Translations under genes and position numbers: made by a program | In this document: in pieces, positions 33,274 through 42,762 of the stretch | Position numbering within the stretch: position 1 is the first letter of the stretch | How the letters are laid out: every line of letters starts with the position of its first letter | Notes under the pieces: generated by a model | Database searches by the model: none | Told to the model about the DNA's origin: nothing | Seen by the model: only the letters and a program-made list of their open reading frames with translations | Assembly: GCF_029094525.1 (NCBI RefSeq) | Contig: NZ_CP119107.1 | Location: 2,232,001-2,296,000 of the forward strand | Source of the DNA: Pullulanibacillus sp. KACC 23026 | GTDB taxonomy: Bacteria; Bacillota; Bacilli; Bacillales; Sporolactobacillaceae | DNA: 64,000 nucleotides | Direction of reading: 5' to 3'

Positions 33274-33457
33274 AGGCTCTTTTCTAAAAGATTGTTGCTA
33301 TTTAATAAAAAATAGGTGGAAATAGGCGAGACTCCTGCGGGAATAGCAATCCAGGTGAGACCCCGCAGGCGAATTATGCCGAGGAGGCTCACGGATTGCC
33401 CGCGGAAAGCGAGCTTATTGGAGCCTAAAAAAACAACAAAGTTTACGAAAACAACCT
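33274..33457 (+). repeat. 184 bp dispersed element, copy B (direct)
   Basis: This element is present in inverted orientation at 38221-38404 with about eight differences in 184 bases. It contains the GC-rich core CGAGACTCCTGCGGGAATAG, paired internally with CCCCGCAGG, and has AT-rich ends. The core is related to copy A at 20.9 kb. There is no frame with a ribosome site in it. Confidence 0.92.
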
Positions 33458-33573
33458 TTCGTAAAAAAATTTTAAGTACACCAAGGGTTAGCGTTAGAAA
33501 CAAGTAAGTGACATAGAGGGTGTCTTGTAAGAAACTCAATTATTGATTGACTATATATATCGGACGTGATTAC

Positions 33574-35778
33574 ATGCTAACTATTTTTATAAATTTAATG
33601 GGTCAAACTTGGCTTGTATGTGCTCAAATTTTCTCAACTCGTGAGTTTGCGCAATTAGCCATTGAACGGCTTCTCCCTAATTTATCCACTTGGTTTATGA
33701 TTGTAAGTCTTCCTGTTGGACTCGCGATTGACGCTACTTTCTTGCACTTTAGCCTATCGGTTGGGGTCATGGGAATATTATATGTGATGACTTTTGTTCT
33801 GAAATCAAAACCTTTGGAGCCTGTTGGTTTTGGACTATCTCTTTTACTATCCCTTTTAGGAATGGACCTTTACCAATACGGAATGACTGCTTATACATGG
33901 GAGAGTGCTTTTTTTCTTATTCTTTTCATGCTTATAACGACCTTTATTCTTACAAAAAAGAATAGGTTAATAGGGATTGTTTGGAGTCTTATGTTAAGTG
34001 CAGTGATGGAGTTACTAACGGGCTTCGTCTATCATTTTCGCTTGGATTGCCTCGCGGTGACTTTAATGACTGCTGTTATGTCTGGATTATATGTCACCTA
34101 TCGTTCCTTACACGAAAAACAAGTGAAGGACACGAGTGAGGCTGTTTTATATGATTCTCTTACCAATGCGCTTACACGACGCGGCCTACAAGCATGGCTT
34201 GAGTCCAGCAGGTCGAGAGGAGACGATAAGGGAATTATTGTCTTTTGTGATTTAGATAATTTTAAGTGGATTAATGATACATGGGGACATGAAGCAGGCG
34301 ATCAAGTTTTAATCGAATTTGTTAAAAGGATCAGTCACGGCTTAAGAACGTGCGATACCATTGCTCGTTTTGGCGGGGATGAATATCAACTTTGGCTGCC
34401 TATGAAGGAAATCGGTGCTGCTAAGGCGATCGTCGAAAGATTGCATGTTCTTGCGACACAAACCCCTTATAAAGTGACTCCAGATGAAACGGAATTAAAG
34501 ATCGGTGTCTCGATGGGATGGACCTTTGGAGAGTTCACTCAAGAGAGAGCTAACGACGCGGATTTTGCTTTATTAGAGGCAAAGAGACTCGGTAAAAATC
34601 GGATCTGTGAATTATCCGATTCAGACACGACAACTCGAACCAAGTCATTTAGAGGAGATGAGGATCCTCATTTATATTGGCTGAAAAATATTGCCCAATC
34701 TCTGTGGAGTGATGCACACTATCCGTTTGTCTTAACGGATAAAACAGGACGGATTCTTTTCGCAAACAACGCCTATGAATTTCTTGTAGGAAAGTCGTTA
34801 GCCGAATTATTAGGAAATAAGCCGGGTATGAATAGTGCTATGAAGACACCTCCAGCTGTGTATTCAAACATGTGGTCTCATCTATCTAATGGTTTGCCAT
34901 GGAGTGGTTGTTTATTAAATCGGAGAGAAGACGGTAATGAGTGGTGGGAGATTTCAGAGCTCTTTCCGATTAAACTTTCAGGACAAATCATTGGTTATTG
35001 GGGGTTGGTTCAAGAATTAACACAAGCTAAGTTTCCACCTTCTCCCATTCCAACCGATTATAACTATAAATGGCATGGCGACATTGATTGGGCTTTCCAA
35101 CCGATTATTGATGTGAATGCCCATTCTACAATGGGTTATGAGGCGCTCGCTCGACCAAGGTGGGGAGAGGTCGATGTCATGCCAGATACCTTTTTTAAGA
35201 TTGCTGAGAGTTTTAATTTTCGAATTAATGTTGATTGGGATTGCTTAGAGAGTTTATTAGACAAGCTTAAGACGATAGCCTGGCCAGAAGAGACACGGCT
35301 ATTTGTGAATATTTATGCGGAAACCTTTAAAGATCAGAAACGATTAAAAGAGTGGTTAACCCGCTTCTTCAGCCAGCATCCAACCACAATATGTGTCCTT
35401 GAAATTTTAGAACGCGATGTCCACACGATTGAACGCAAGCAATGGAAGGACATTCAAAAAGAATTTCCATTGGTTGAGTTAGCTCAAGATGATTTTGGTA
35501 ACGGGGAGCAAGATCTCATTCGATTGATTGAGACAAAGCCCAATTGGTTGAAGTTGGATCGAGAATGGGTTAATACCCTGTCCATTCATCCAGAAAGCCA
35601 ATTCTTAATGTCTTCAATTGCTGCTTGGGTCAGAGCTGAGGGCATAAAGTTAATCATTGAAGGGATTGAAACGGGCGAACAATCGAAAGCCTATAAGGAC
35701 ATGGGGATTTACTATGAACAAGGTTATTATTGGAGTAAACCGATAAAGGATTTAGATCTTGCTACTTGTTCTGTTTGA
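33574..35778 (+). CDS. Membrane-bound GGDEF-PAS-EAL cyclic di-GMP protein
   Basis: About six hydrophobic segments (residues 1-180) precede a GGDEF domain, a PAS domain (about 383-481) and an EAL domain (about 500-734). The cyclase motif RFGGDEY (265-271) and the inhibitory RxxD (258-261) are intact. The phosphodiesterase residues are also present: EALAR, FVNIYAE, LEILERD, DDFGNG, WLKLD and EGIET. It may therefore both make and break cyclic di-GMP, with PAS and membrane parts as sensors. I chose ATG 33574 over an in-frame TTG at 33547. It ends at a hairpin that also resembles a Rex site, ahead of ldh. Confidence 0.93.
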   Translation: MLTIFINLMGQTWLVCAQIFSTREFAQLAIERLLPNLSTWFMIVSLPVGLAIDATFLHFSLSVGVMGILYVMTFVLKSKPLEPVGFGLSLLLSLLGMDLYQYGMTAYTWESAFFLILFMLITTFILTKKNRLIGIVWSLMLSAVMELLTGFVYHFRLDCLAVTLMTAVMSGLYVTYRSLHEKQVKDTSEAVLYDSLTNALTRRGLQAWLESSRSRGDDKGIIVFCDLDNFKWINDTWGHEAGDQVLIEFVKRISHGLRTCDTIARFGGDEYQLWLPMKEIGAAKAIVERLHVLATQTPYKVTPDETELKIGVSMGWTFGEFTQERANDADFALLEAKRLGKNRICELSDSDTTTRTKSFRGDEDPHLYWLKNIAQSLWSDAHYPFVLTDKTGRILFANNAYEFLVGKSLAELLGNKPGMNSAMKTPPAVYSNMWSHLSNGLPWSGCLLNRREDGNEWWEISELFPIKLSGQIIGYWGLVQELTQAKFPPSPIPTDYNYKWHGDIDWAFQPIIDVNAHSTMGYEALARPRWGEVDVMPDTFFKIAESFNFRINVDWDCLESLLDKLKTIAWPEETRLFVNIYAETFKDQKRLKEWLTRFFSQHPTTICVLEILERDVHTIERKQWKDIQKEFPLVELAQDDFGNGEQDLIRLIETKPNWLKLDREWVNTLSIHPESQFLMSSIAAWVRAEGIKLIIEGIETGEQSKAYKDMGIYYEQGYYWSKPIKDLDLATCSV

Positions 35779-35842
35779 CTTGCGCCCCCTCATTGGTCAG
35801 AAGAACTAACTAGTGAGAAACTTAATATAAGCGGAACCTTAT

Positions 35843-35870
35843 AAAGTGTGAGTTTCTTCACACTTTTTTT
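35843..35870. terminator. Terminator that also matches a Rex-type operator
   Basis: AAAGTGTGA and TCACACTTT form a perfect 9 bp stem with a six-base loop and a T-run, a good terminator for the GGDEF-EAL gene. The inner TGTGA-N6-TCACA is the core of the redox repressor Rex site, 89 bases before ldh, a standard Rex target. Confidence 0.65.
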
Positions 35871-35909
35871 CTGATTGATTTGTTAAAGTGAAGTTGGAAA
35901 TACTCATGA

Positions 35910-36887
<978 letters not shown>

Positions 36888-36890
36888 TTT

Positions 36891-36930
36891 AAAAACCTGT
36901 CTTCTGAAAATTGAAGACAGGTTTTTTTTT
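36891..36930 (+). terminator. Rho-independent terminator of ldh
   Basis: A perfect 14 bp stem (AAAAACCTGTCTTC and complement), eight-base loop and nine T. The A-rich side may also serve the converging DUF4230 gene. Confidence 0.95.
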
Positions 36931-36939
36931 GCGCCCAAA

Positions 36940-37671
36940 TTATTTGTAATTAATTTTAACTTGATATCCCAAATTTTTAAAGAAATCCTGTAGGGTAGTT
37001 TGTGCATTCGTTTCTGCGATTGTTAGTATCCCGGATTGAATGGCTTCTTTTTTAATTTTTTGAGAGGCGAGGTCTTCAAGCTGAACCTCTTCATCCGCTT
37101 TCACGTCATTTCGAAAAATGCCTTCACTTGAATAAGTTTGGACATTTTTAAAGTCAACAGCTGGATCCTCTAAGATTGTAGCATGCGGCAGCGTAATCTG
37201 AATCGATTTGTTTTTCTCATCAATAGCCACATCATTCTTAGAGACATGCTGTAAATCAACGCCTGCTGTCACGGTTGCCGGAACCACTAAGAAAACAGTT
37301 CGTTTCGTTCCAGGAAGATTAAATGAGATGTTCTTTCCAAATAATTTATTATCTTCTTTAGATAGAATGGTTTTAACTTGCTCCTGGGCAGTGGCTAATG
37401 TGGCAAGCTTTTGGATGCTTAGAACGGCTGTCCCGCTTTTTAGTGTCGCTTGCTTGCTCGCTTGGATATGCCAAACAAAGAAAAGGATAATTGCAAGAAT
37501 CACACATACACTTAACGCAATGAACCATGTCTTCGCTAAAGCCATCCATCTAAAAGGATTAACCATTCGTTTAGGTTGTATCGCGAGTGTTGTTGCTGTT
37601 TCTGATTGAGAGCTCTGAAGCTGCTGGGCAATATATTTTAGATCTCTTTTGGAAAGTTTTCTTTCTCTCAA
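36940..37671 (-). CDS. Membrane-anchored DUF4230 protein
   Basis: The 243-residue protein has a cytoplasmic N-terminus rich in basic residues, one membrane span (about 48-68, WFIALSVCVILAIILFFVW) and an extracellular domain of the DUF4230 type (about 75-243), seen in the order SIQKLATLATAQEQVKTIL and VFLVVPATVTAGVDL. DUF4230 proteins are of unknown function. It runs against ldh and shares the intervening terminator. No partner gene is adjacent. Confidence 0.82.
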   Translation of the reverse strand: MRERKLSKRDLKYIAQQLQSSQSETATTLAIQPKRMVNPFRWMALAKTWFIALSVCVILAIILFFVWHIQASKQATLKSGTAVLSIQKLATLATAQEQVKTILSKEDNKLFGKNISFNLPGTKRTVFLVVPATVTAGVDLQHVSKNDVAIDEKNKSIQITLPHATILEDPAVDFKNVQTYSSEGIFRNDVKADEEVQLEDLASQKIKKEAIQSGILTIAETNAQTTLQDFFKNLGYQVKINYK

Positions 37672-37963
37672 AATAATAGGTTCCTCCTTTGAACAGCCTT
37701 TTTTAGCTCATTAAAAATAGGAATGAAAATGATGGCTGTTTCTTTATCTAATAATCTATTATACGTGTATTCGACAAATTTCGTTTCAATAAATGAGAGA
37801 TTTTGTGTCAATTTATTAGAGAATCTGGTCGTTTTCATTTGAAAATGGGGATCATCTATTGGCGGTAACTGAAGAGTTAATAGTGGGATTTTTTAAAATA
37901 AATGAAACGATCTTCCCACTGATTCGTAATATAAGAAAAGGTATGAGAAGGGAGTCGAGGTTC

Positions 37964-38170
37964 ATGGCGAATCAGGGATGTATTAAATGCGGCAGTCAGG
38001 ATATTGGCCAGAAGGATGTGGCGATGACAGGCACTGGATTATCCAAGATGTTTGATATCCAAAGTAATCAGTTCACAGTTGTTTATTGTAAGAAATGCGG
38101 GTATTCCGAGTTTTACAATAAACAATCCTCTACAGCGTCCAATATTTTGGATTTGTTTTTAGGTTCTTGA
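37964..38170 (+). CDS. Small zinc-ribbon protein
   Basis: The 68-residue protein has two CxxC pairs, CIKCG near residue 6 and CKKCGYSEFY near residue 43, forming a rubredoxin-like zinc ribbon. The N-terminal MANQGCIKCGSQDIGQKDVA resembles nucleic-acid-binding zinc-ribbon proteins of Bacillales that have no known function. The ATG at 37964 is preferred; the 35 preceding in-frame codons from a TTG at 37859 are not family-like. It lies inside the segment bounded by the 184 bp inverted repeats. Confidence 0.78.
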   Translation: MANQGCIKCGSQDIGQKDVAMTGTGLSKMFDIQSNQFTVVYCKKCGYSEFYNKQSSTASNILDLFLGS

Positions 38171-38220
38171 TTGGAGGTTAGTGAAAAATCTCTCTCAAAT
38201 AATGAGAGATTTTTCTATTT

Positions 38221-38404
38221 AGGCTGTTTTCGTAAACTTTGTTGTTTTTTTAGGCTCCAATAAGCTCGCTTTCCTCGGGCAATCCGTGAGCCTCCTCGGC
38301 AAAATACGCCTGCGGGGTCTCACCTGGATTGCTATTCCCGCGGGAGTCTCGCCTATTTCCACCTATTTTTTATCAACTAGCAACAATCTTTTAGAAAAGA
38401 ACCT
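38221..38404 (-). repeat. 184 bp dispersed element, copy C (inverted)
   Basis: The reverse complement matches copy B over its whole length, including the AT-rich ends (about 96 percent by hand count). Together B and C form a large inverted repeat around 33.46-38.22 kb. Confidence 0.92.
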
Positions 38405-38460
38405 TTATTTATTAGGTTCTGCGATGATAAAACGATTGATAAGGCGTCGCTAATTTAAAA

Positions 38461-39003
38461 TTAGGGGCGCCTTTCATGCGGTTCGAGGACACCTACAGTG
38501 TAAACCGGCTTTTCTTCTTTGATTGCATCCTTCACGCCACTCGCAATCTCTTCATTGGTTAACCATCTTGAATGGTTTCCTTCAAGAACAAAACCAAGCT
38601 GAACTTGATAGTAATGACCGTTCTTATAGATTTTAGTTGGTTGCTTTATTTGTTCTAGTGCAGCTTTGCTTCCCACTATGTGAAATAATTTCCACTCAAT
38701 TCCTATTAAAGAGAGTTCCTCACTAATAATGGATAAAGCATTTGGAGCATTGGAATGAATCCATGCCACCACAAGGTTAATCGGACCGTTTTCCTGAATG
38801 GTTTCGTTAATTTTTTGGTGCAATTCTTTCGAGTCCCTATAATCTACTAATAATGGAGAGAGGTGTTCAGATTCTCTCTGAAGAAGTTTTTCCATTTTGT
38901 TCAAACTTCTCCCTATAACTGAAACGTGATAACCTTGGTCCACCAACCACAATGACACGTCAGCTAACATACCAGTTCCTCCAATAACTAAAGCATGATT
39001 CAT
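38461..39003 (-). CDS. Short-chain dehydrogenase-like protein, shortened
   Basis: The N-terminal Rossmann motif HALVIGGTGMLADVSLWLV and the basic VIGRS of the second strand indicate NADP(H) binding. At 180 residues it is much shorter than usual short-chain dehydrogenases (about 250), and the catalytic YxxxK motif is absent. A C-terminal region (LGFVLEGNHSRWLTNEEIAS) looks conserved and may be a feature of this subgroup. It could be a sensor-like or non-catalytic family member rather than a broken gene, because the frame is clean and ends normally. Confidence 0.72.
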   Translation of the reverse strand: MNHALVIGGTGMLADVSLWLVDQGYHVSVIGRSLNKMEKLLQRESEHLSPLLVDYRDSKELHQKINETIQENGPINLVVAWIHSNAPNALSIISEELSLIGIEWKLFHIVGSKAALEQIKQPTKIYKNGHYYQVQLGFVLEGNHSRWLTNEEIASGVKDAIKEEKPVYTVGVLEPHERRP

Positions 39004-39129
39004 TTAGATCCCCCCGATATCCAGTGTGTTTCATTCTAATAGTTTAAATTTACTATCGAAGTGTTTAGTTAATCAAGAAACAGCCTAATAAAATAAGATC
39101 CCAGGATTAGATATTAGGCTCGCGGATTG

Positions 39130-39158
39130 TTGATAATATTAAGATTTTTCTCTATAAT
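39130..39158 (+). promoter_or_regulatory. Sigma-A promoter of the ABC-F gene
   Basis: TTGATA (39130-39135) and TATAAT (39153-39158) at exactly 17 bases. Transcription would begin near 39165, leaving a leader of about 300 bases before the ABC-F start. Confidence 0.8.
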
Positions 39159-39191
39159 AGTTTGTGTAAGTTAAAAATCGGGAAAGGTACG

Positions 39192-39224
39192 GTGCGTTGG
39201 ATCATGATTGATACTAACCTTTAA
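39192..39224 (+). CDS. Candidate leader peptide MRWIMIDTNL
   Basis: A GTG at 39192 behind GGGAAAGG opens a ten-codon frame ending TAA at 39222-39224. It is placed shortly after the predicted transcription start and before the first hairpin with a T-run, the usual position of a ribosome-stalling leader peptide ahead of a translation-antibiotic resistance gene. The frame is short, so chance is possible; an internal ATG at 39204 gives a six-residue alternative. Confidence 0.45.
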   Translation: MRWIMIDTNL

Positions 39225-39233
39225 GATTAAGTC

Positions 39234-39388
39234 ATCCAATATATGGATTGCCTTTTTTTCTTATAGGATTAGTCTGCCCATTTTTATTAAATGGGTCCGC
39301 GCAGCCAATAACCTTTTCTATCGATAGGTTTATTTTGGTTTGATAATGGAATTTGACTAATCCTCTCTGTCTCTAGAGAGGTTTTTTT
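39234..39388 (+). promoter_or_regulatory. Transcription attenuator ahead of the ABC-F gene
   Basis: A first hairpin (ATCCA/TGGAT, 39234-39248) is followed by CCTTTTTTTC. A second, CCTCTCT/AGAGAGG (39362-39381), is followed by seven T and is a clear terminator 78 bases before the gene. GGATTAGTC (39266-39274) is exactly complementary to GACTAATCC (39355-39363), whose last two bases belong to the terminator stem. The leader can therefore fold in competing ways. Confidence 0.7.
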
Positions 39389-39465
39389 GATGCAATTGTA
39401 TATTGGATGGTTAATCGAAGACCCACTTTTTTGACGTGTAATGACTCAAATGAGGAGGCTTCCGA

Positions 39466-41151
39466 ATGACCCTATTGAAATGTGAAAAAATCAGTAAATC
39501 GTATAAGGATAAACTTGTTTTAAAAGAGATTAGTTTTACCATCAATCGAGGAGAAAAGGTGGGTCTCGTTGGCGTTAATGGTGCAGGTAAGTCGACACTT
39601 GCCCGTATTCTTATGGGGGAAGACATTCAGGATCGAGGAAGTTTAATTAAGCCTGAAAAAATCGGTTATTTAGCGCAGAGCACTGAAGACATGATAGTTA
39701 ATACCTCGGTTGGTTTTGAAGATGAAGACCGTTTAAAAAAGAAGCTTCAGATGATGAGTGAGTTGGGACTGAAAACAAGTACAACTTTTCAAGCGGGCTC
39801 TAGCGGTGGAGAACGGACCAAACTGGCCTTATCTGCAATGTGGGAGGCAGAGACTGAACTCCTTATTTTAGATGAGCCCACGAATCATCTTGATCAGCAA
39901 GGCATTGAGTGGCTCATAAAATCTTTATCTGCTTTTACAGGGGCAGCCCTTATCATATCCCATGACCGTTATTTTCTCGATCAAGTGGTTACAAAAATAC
40001 TGGAATTAGACCATTCTGTCTGTACAGAATACGTTGGCCATTATTCTGACTATCGCCTTGAGAAGAAGAAAAGATATGAGAAACGGGTCAAAGCGTATGA
40101 ACTTAAACTGAAACAGGAGCAAAAGTTAGAAGCAGAGATTGGTAGGCTTAAAGGCTGGTCGAATAAAGCCCATACCGAAGCGCGGCAGGTGGCTATTCAG
40201 ACCGGTATGAAGTTTGGCGGTAAGGAGTTTTACCGTGCCAAAGCTAAGAAAATGGATAAACAAGTGAAATCACGAATTAAACGTTTGGAAAAGTTGAAGA
40301 ATAATGGGTTAACAAGACCTGAGGACGAAGAATCGATTTTCTATCAATTTCAAGAAAGCGGTAAAAGGGGACATCGTTTGATAGAGGTGTCTGGTTTAAC
40401 TAAAACCAAAGGTGAGCGATTACTGTTTGAGCAAGCTTCTTTTTATATCAAGAGTGGGGAACGAGTAGGACTTGTGGGTGTAAATGGATGCGGGAAGACG
40501 ACCTTGCTCCGCCTTTTACTTGGATTGGAAGAACCAGATACCGGTTCAATTTGGATCAGTCCCACTGCCAAGGTTGGTTACTTGAGTCAGGATGTTCTCG
40601 ATTTAGATGATTCCTTGTTCCCACTTGATTTTTTGGCAGGCAGGGATTTGAAGCATGGACGTGAAGCAGCTCGGACACTCCTCATGCACATGGGCTTTGA
40701 CACCGAGCAGCCTCAACAAAGAATTGGGACTCTCAGTCTCGGCGAACGGACAAAGGTTAAGCTTGCGCGTTTGCTCCTGCAGCAAGTGGATGTCTTGATT
40801 TTAGATGAACCCACCAATCATTTGGACTTAAGGAATCGTGAGCAATTGGAAGAGACGCTGCTAAGTTTTTCTGGAACCATGATAGTTGTCTCCCATGACC
40901 GGTATTTCTTAAACAAATTAACGAACAAACAGCTTGTATTTGAAGGCAAACAAATTAAACGGTTTGAAAGGAACCGTGATAATCAGCCTTCCAAACAAGA
41001 CCGGGAAGCCGAAAAGCTTTTAATGGATACAAAGCTATCAGAACTACTAGCTAAGTTAGCGCTTTCGAAAAAGAAAGATGACGAGTACAAGGCGCTTGAA
41101 GAGCGTTACTTGGCTCTCTTAGCAGAAAAAAGACAGCTCGAATCCAATTAA
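39466..41151 (+). CDS. ABC-F family protein, probable ribosome protection factor
   Basis: Two ATPase domains without any membrane segment define the ABC-F group. Domain 1 has GVNGAGKST (about 36-44), SGGERTKLAL and LLILDEPTNHLD; domain 2 has GVNGCGKTT, SLGERTKVKLA and VLILDEPTNHLD. The linker (about 190-285) is strongly basic and helical, as in antibiotic-resistance ABC-Fs that reach into the ribosomal exit site, and there is a C-terminal coiled-coil extension. The ATG follows GAGGAGG. The attenuator-like leader and possible leader peptide support an antibiotic-inducible ribosome protection role of the Vga/Lsa/VmlR kind. A housekeeping ABC-F is the alternative. Confidence 0.85.
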   Translation: MTLLKCEKISKSYKDKLVLKEISFTINRGEKVGLVGVNGAGKSTLARILMGEDIQDRGSLIKPEKIGYLAQSTEDMIVNTSVGFEDEDRLKKKLQMMSELGLKTSTTFQAGSSGGERTKLALSAMWEAETELLILDEPTNHLDQQGIEWLIKSLSAFTGAALIISHDRYFLDQVVTKILELDHSVCTEYVGHYSDYRLEKKKRYEKRVKAYELKLKQEQKLEAEIGRLKGWSNKAHTEARQVAIQTGMKFGGKEFYRAKAKKMDKQVKSRIKRLEKLKNNGLTRPEDEESIFYQFQESGKRGHRLIEVSGLTKTKGERLLFEQASFYIKSGERVGLVGVNGCGKTTLLRLLLGLEEPDTGSIWISPTAKVGYLSQDVLDLDDSLFPLDFLAGRDLKHGREAARTLLMHMGFDTEQPQQRIGTLSLGERTKVKLARLLLQQVDVLILDEPTNHLDLRNREQLEETLLSFSGTMIVVSHDRYFLNKLTNKQLVFEGKQIKRFERNRDNQPSKQDREAEKLLMDTKLSELLAKLALSKKKDDEYKALEERYLALLAEKRQLESN

Positions 41152-41233
41152 TTTGTGAATTAAAGGGAGATGCCTTGAATAAGTCGTTCCAAAACCCGAG
41201 AGAAAATCTAAGTGGTCTAACAATATAATTAGG

Positions 41234-41269
41234 TGACAAAAGCTTGGGGTTGTTCCCAAGCTTTTGTCA
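41234..41269. terminator. Perfect 15 bp hairpin after the ABC-F gene
   Basis: TGACAAAAGCTTGGG pairs with CCCAAGCTTTTGTCA over GTTGTT. No T-run follows, so termination would be weak, but the position fits transcript-end protection. Confidence 0.7.
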
Positions 41270-41293
41270 TTAACCTTGGAAGCGGATATGATA

Positions 41294-41485
41294 AATAAGC
41301 GGAGAAAATTCTCTTAATTAGAAAATCGCACTGAAAATAGCTTAAATAGGCGGAGAGATTCCGCCTATTGACTCTATAAAGTGTGGATCGGAGTCCTTTT
41401 GACTTGCTTAAGCGGAAAACTTCCGCTTATCTACCCGCACTCGAGCTCAATTTGGCTGTTTAACCGGAAAATCTCCGCTTATTCG
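41294..41485. repeat. Array of four imperfect palindromes (GCGGA...TCCGC type)
   Basis: Four inverted repeats follow each other: TAAGCGGAGAAAATTCTCTT, TAGGCGGAGAGATTCCGCCTA, TAAGCGGAAAACTTCCGCTTA and TAACCGGAAAATCTCCGCTTA, with centres near 41307, 41359, 41420 and 41472 (spacings about 52, 61, 52). No frame or known site explains them. Confidence 0.75.
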
Positions 41486-41667
41486 AGTTACTGAAAAAGG
41501 ACAAAGGTGATTAGCGTATTCCAAATAAGACTGCGAGTTTGATAGGTGATGAAAACGTTCAAAACACCGAGCATACTCGCACCTATGATGGTGGAAATAC
41601 ATGACCAGGCCATCAGAACACTTTGAATCAGAATGGCAGACCAAGATGAAAACGTCTAGCCCTATCT

Positions 41668-41808
41668 ATGGAACGGGAGGAGTTTGCTTCTACTCGTGAA
41701 CGTATTCGAATGAGTTATGAACTTCATGATACAATGGGGCAGTATTGGACCGCAGTTATTCGGGTGCTTGATGTTGCAGAAGCTGTCGGTCAAGAGGGAG
41801 CAGGATAA
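41668..41808 (+). pseudogene. Sensor histidine kinase remnant (HisKA_3 H-box)
   Basis: From ATG 41668 the frame reads MEREEFASTRERIRMSYELH, then DTMGQYWTAVIRVLDVAEAV, and ends TAA at 41808. ERxRxxxELHDTMG is the phospho-accepting H-box of NarX/LiaS-type kinases. No sensor part precedes it and no ATPase domain follows, so only about 46 codons of a kinase gene remain. It lies 81 bases before a NarL-type regulator, its likely former partner. The DNA just before it (41490-41660) has no recognised coding content. Confidence 0.75.
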
Positions 41809-41889
41809 CCATAGAAAGGTCAAATCTTGGGGGAACAGCGATTCAATTAACGATTCCTCTTTGAATTAAGAATAAAGGAGTTCTTAAAA

Positions 41890-42573
41890 ATGATTACAAT
41901 AGGTATAGCAGAGGACCAAGCGTTGATGCGAGAAAGTCTGGCCATTGCTAAGGGTCTTGAGGCTGATTTAGAGATAGCTTGGAAAACGGAGACAGGGCGT
42001 CAGACGGTAGATGCCATCAAAGAAAACAAGGTCGATGTTGTTCTCATGGATCTAAGGATGCCAGACATGGATGGCGTGACCGCGACCAAGTCTATCCATT
42101 CAATGTATCCAAAGACCAAAGTGATTGTCCTTACAACCTTTGATCATGATGAGTGGATATTAGACGCTATTCATGCCGGAGCCTCTCTTTGTTTATTAAA
42201 AGAAGTGCCTCCAAAGCAACTATTAGAGGCGATCCGGCTCATCCACTCCAATCAATTTCTGCTAAGCAAATGGACAGATGAATGGAGAAAGTTTGCACCT
42301 GAAATCCAATTTAAAGCAAACCTAAGGGATCAAAATGGATGGGCAGCCCAAACGAAACAAGATAAATGGTCAGTTGATCAAGAGACATTAACTCATCGTG
42401 ATTTAGAAATTTTAAGCCGCATTGGTCAAAATCTGACAAACGTTGAAATTGCACAAGCCTTATTTCTGACAGAAGGAATCGTCAAAAATTATATTTCGAA
42501 TCTCTATCTAAAAATCGGTGTCAAAAACAGGGCTGAAGCAATCCGTTATTGTAAGCAGAAGGGGATTGTGTGA
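41890..42573 (+). CDS. NarL/FixJ-type response regulator, orphaned
   Basis: The receiver domain has IAEDQ (acidic pocket), the phospho-acceptor D54 in VVLMDLRMPDMDG and the conserved lysine in LLKEVPP. A LuxR-type helix-turn-helix is at the C-terminus (LTHRDLEILSRIGQNLTNVE, then IVKNYISNLYLKIGVKNRAE). The ATG at 41890 follows AAAGGAG. Its neighbour kinase is reduced to a fragment, so it must be driven by another kinase, by acetyl phosphate, or be in decay. The regulator itself looks intact. Confidence 0.9.
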   Translation: MITIGIAEDQALMRESLAIAKGLEADLEIAWKTETGRQTVDAIKENKVDVVLMDLRMPDMDGVTATKSIHSMYPKTKVIVLTTFDHDEWILDAIHAGASLCLLKEVPPKQLLEAIRLIHSNQFLLSKWTDEWRKFAPEIQFKANLRDQNGWAAQTKQDKWSVDQETLTHRDLEILSRIGQNLTNVEIAQALFLTEGIVKNYISNLYLKIGVKNRAEAIRYCKQKGIV

Positions 42574-42762
42574 GATCTGATTAGAGGACCTTGTGCTTCA
42601 TGTTAAAGACAACTAATTGCCTATAAATCTGTGGAAGTTTATAATATCTGTAAAGTTAAAAAATTAAAATGTAAGGCGGTGATTGGCCTAATAATTATTG
42701 GTGTAATTTTGTAAGCGTCTACATCTAGGGGTAAATATAAAAAGAAGGGGTGTGCGCTAAAG

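Noticed and set aside
33222-33539. Minus-strand frame covering the 184 bp element (copy B)
   Set aside because: It lies entirely in the dispersed element and has no conserved protein features; copy C carries the same sequence without a matching gene.
41447-41644. Minus-strand 65-codon frame in the palindrome region
   Set aside because: It has no ribosome site, it crosses a palindrome, and no family was recognised.
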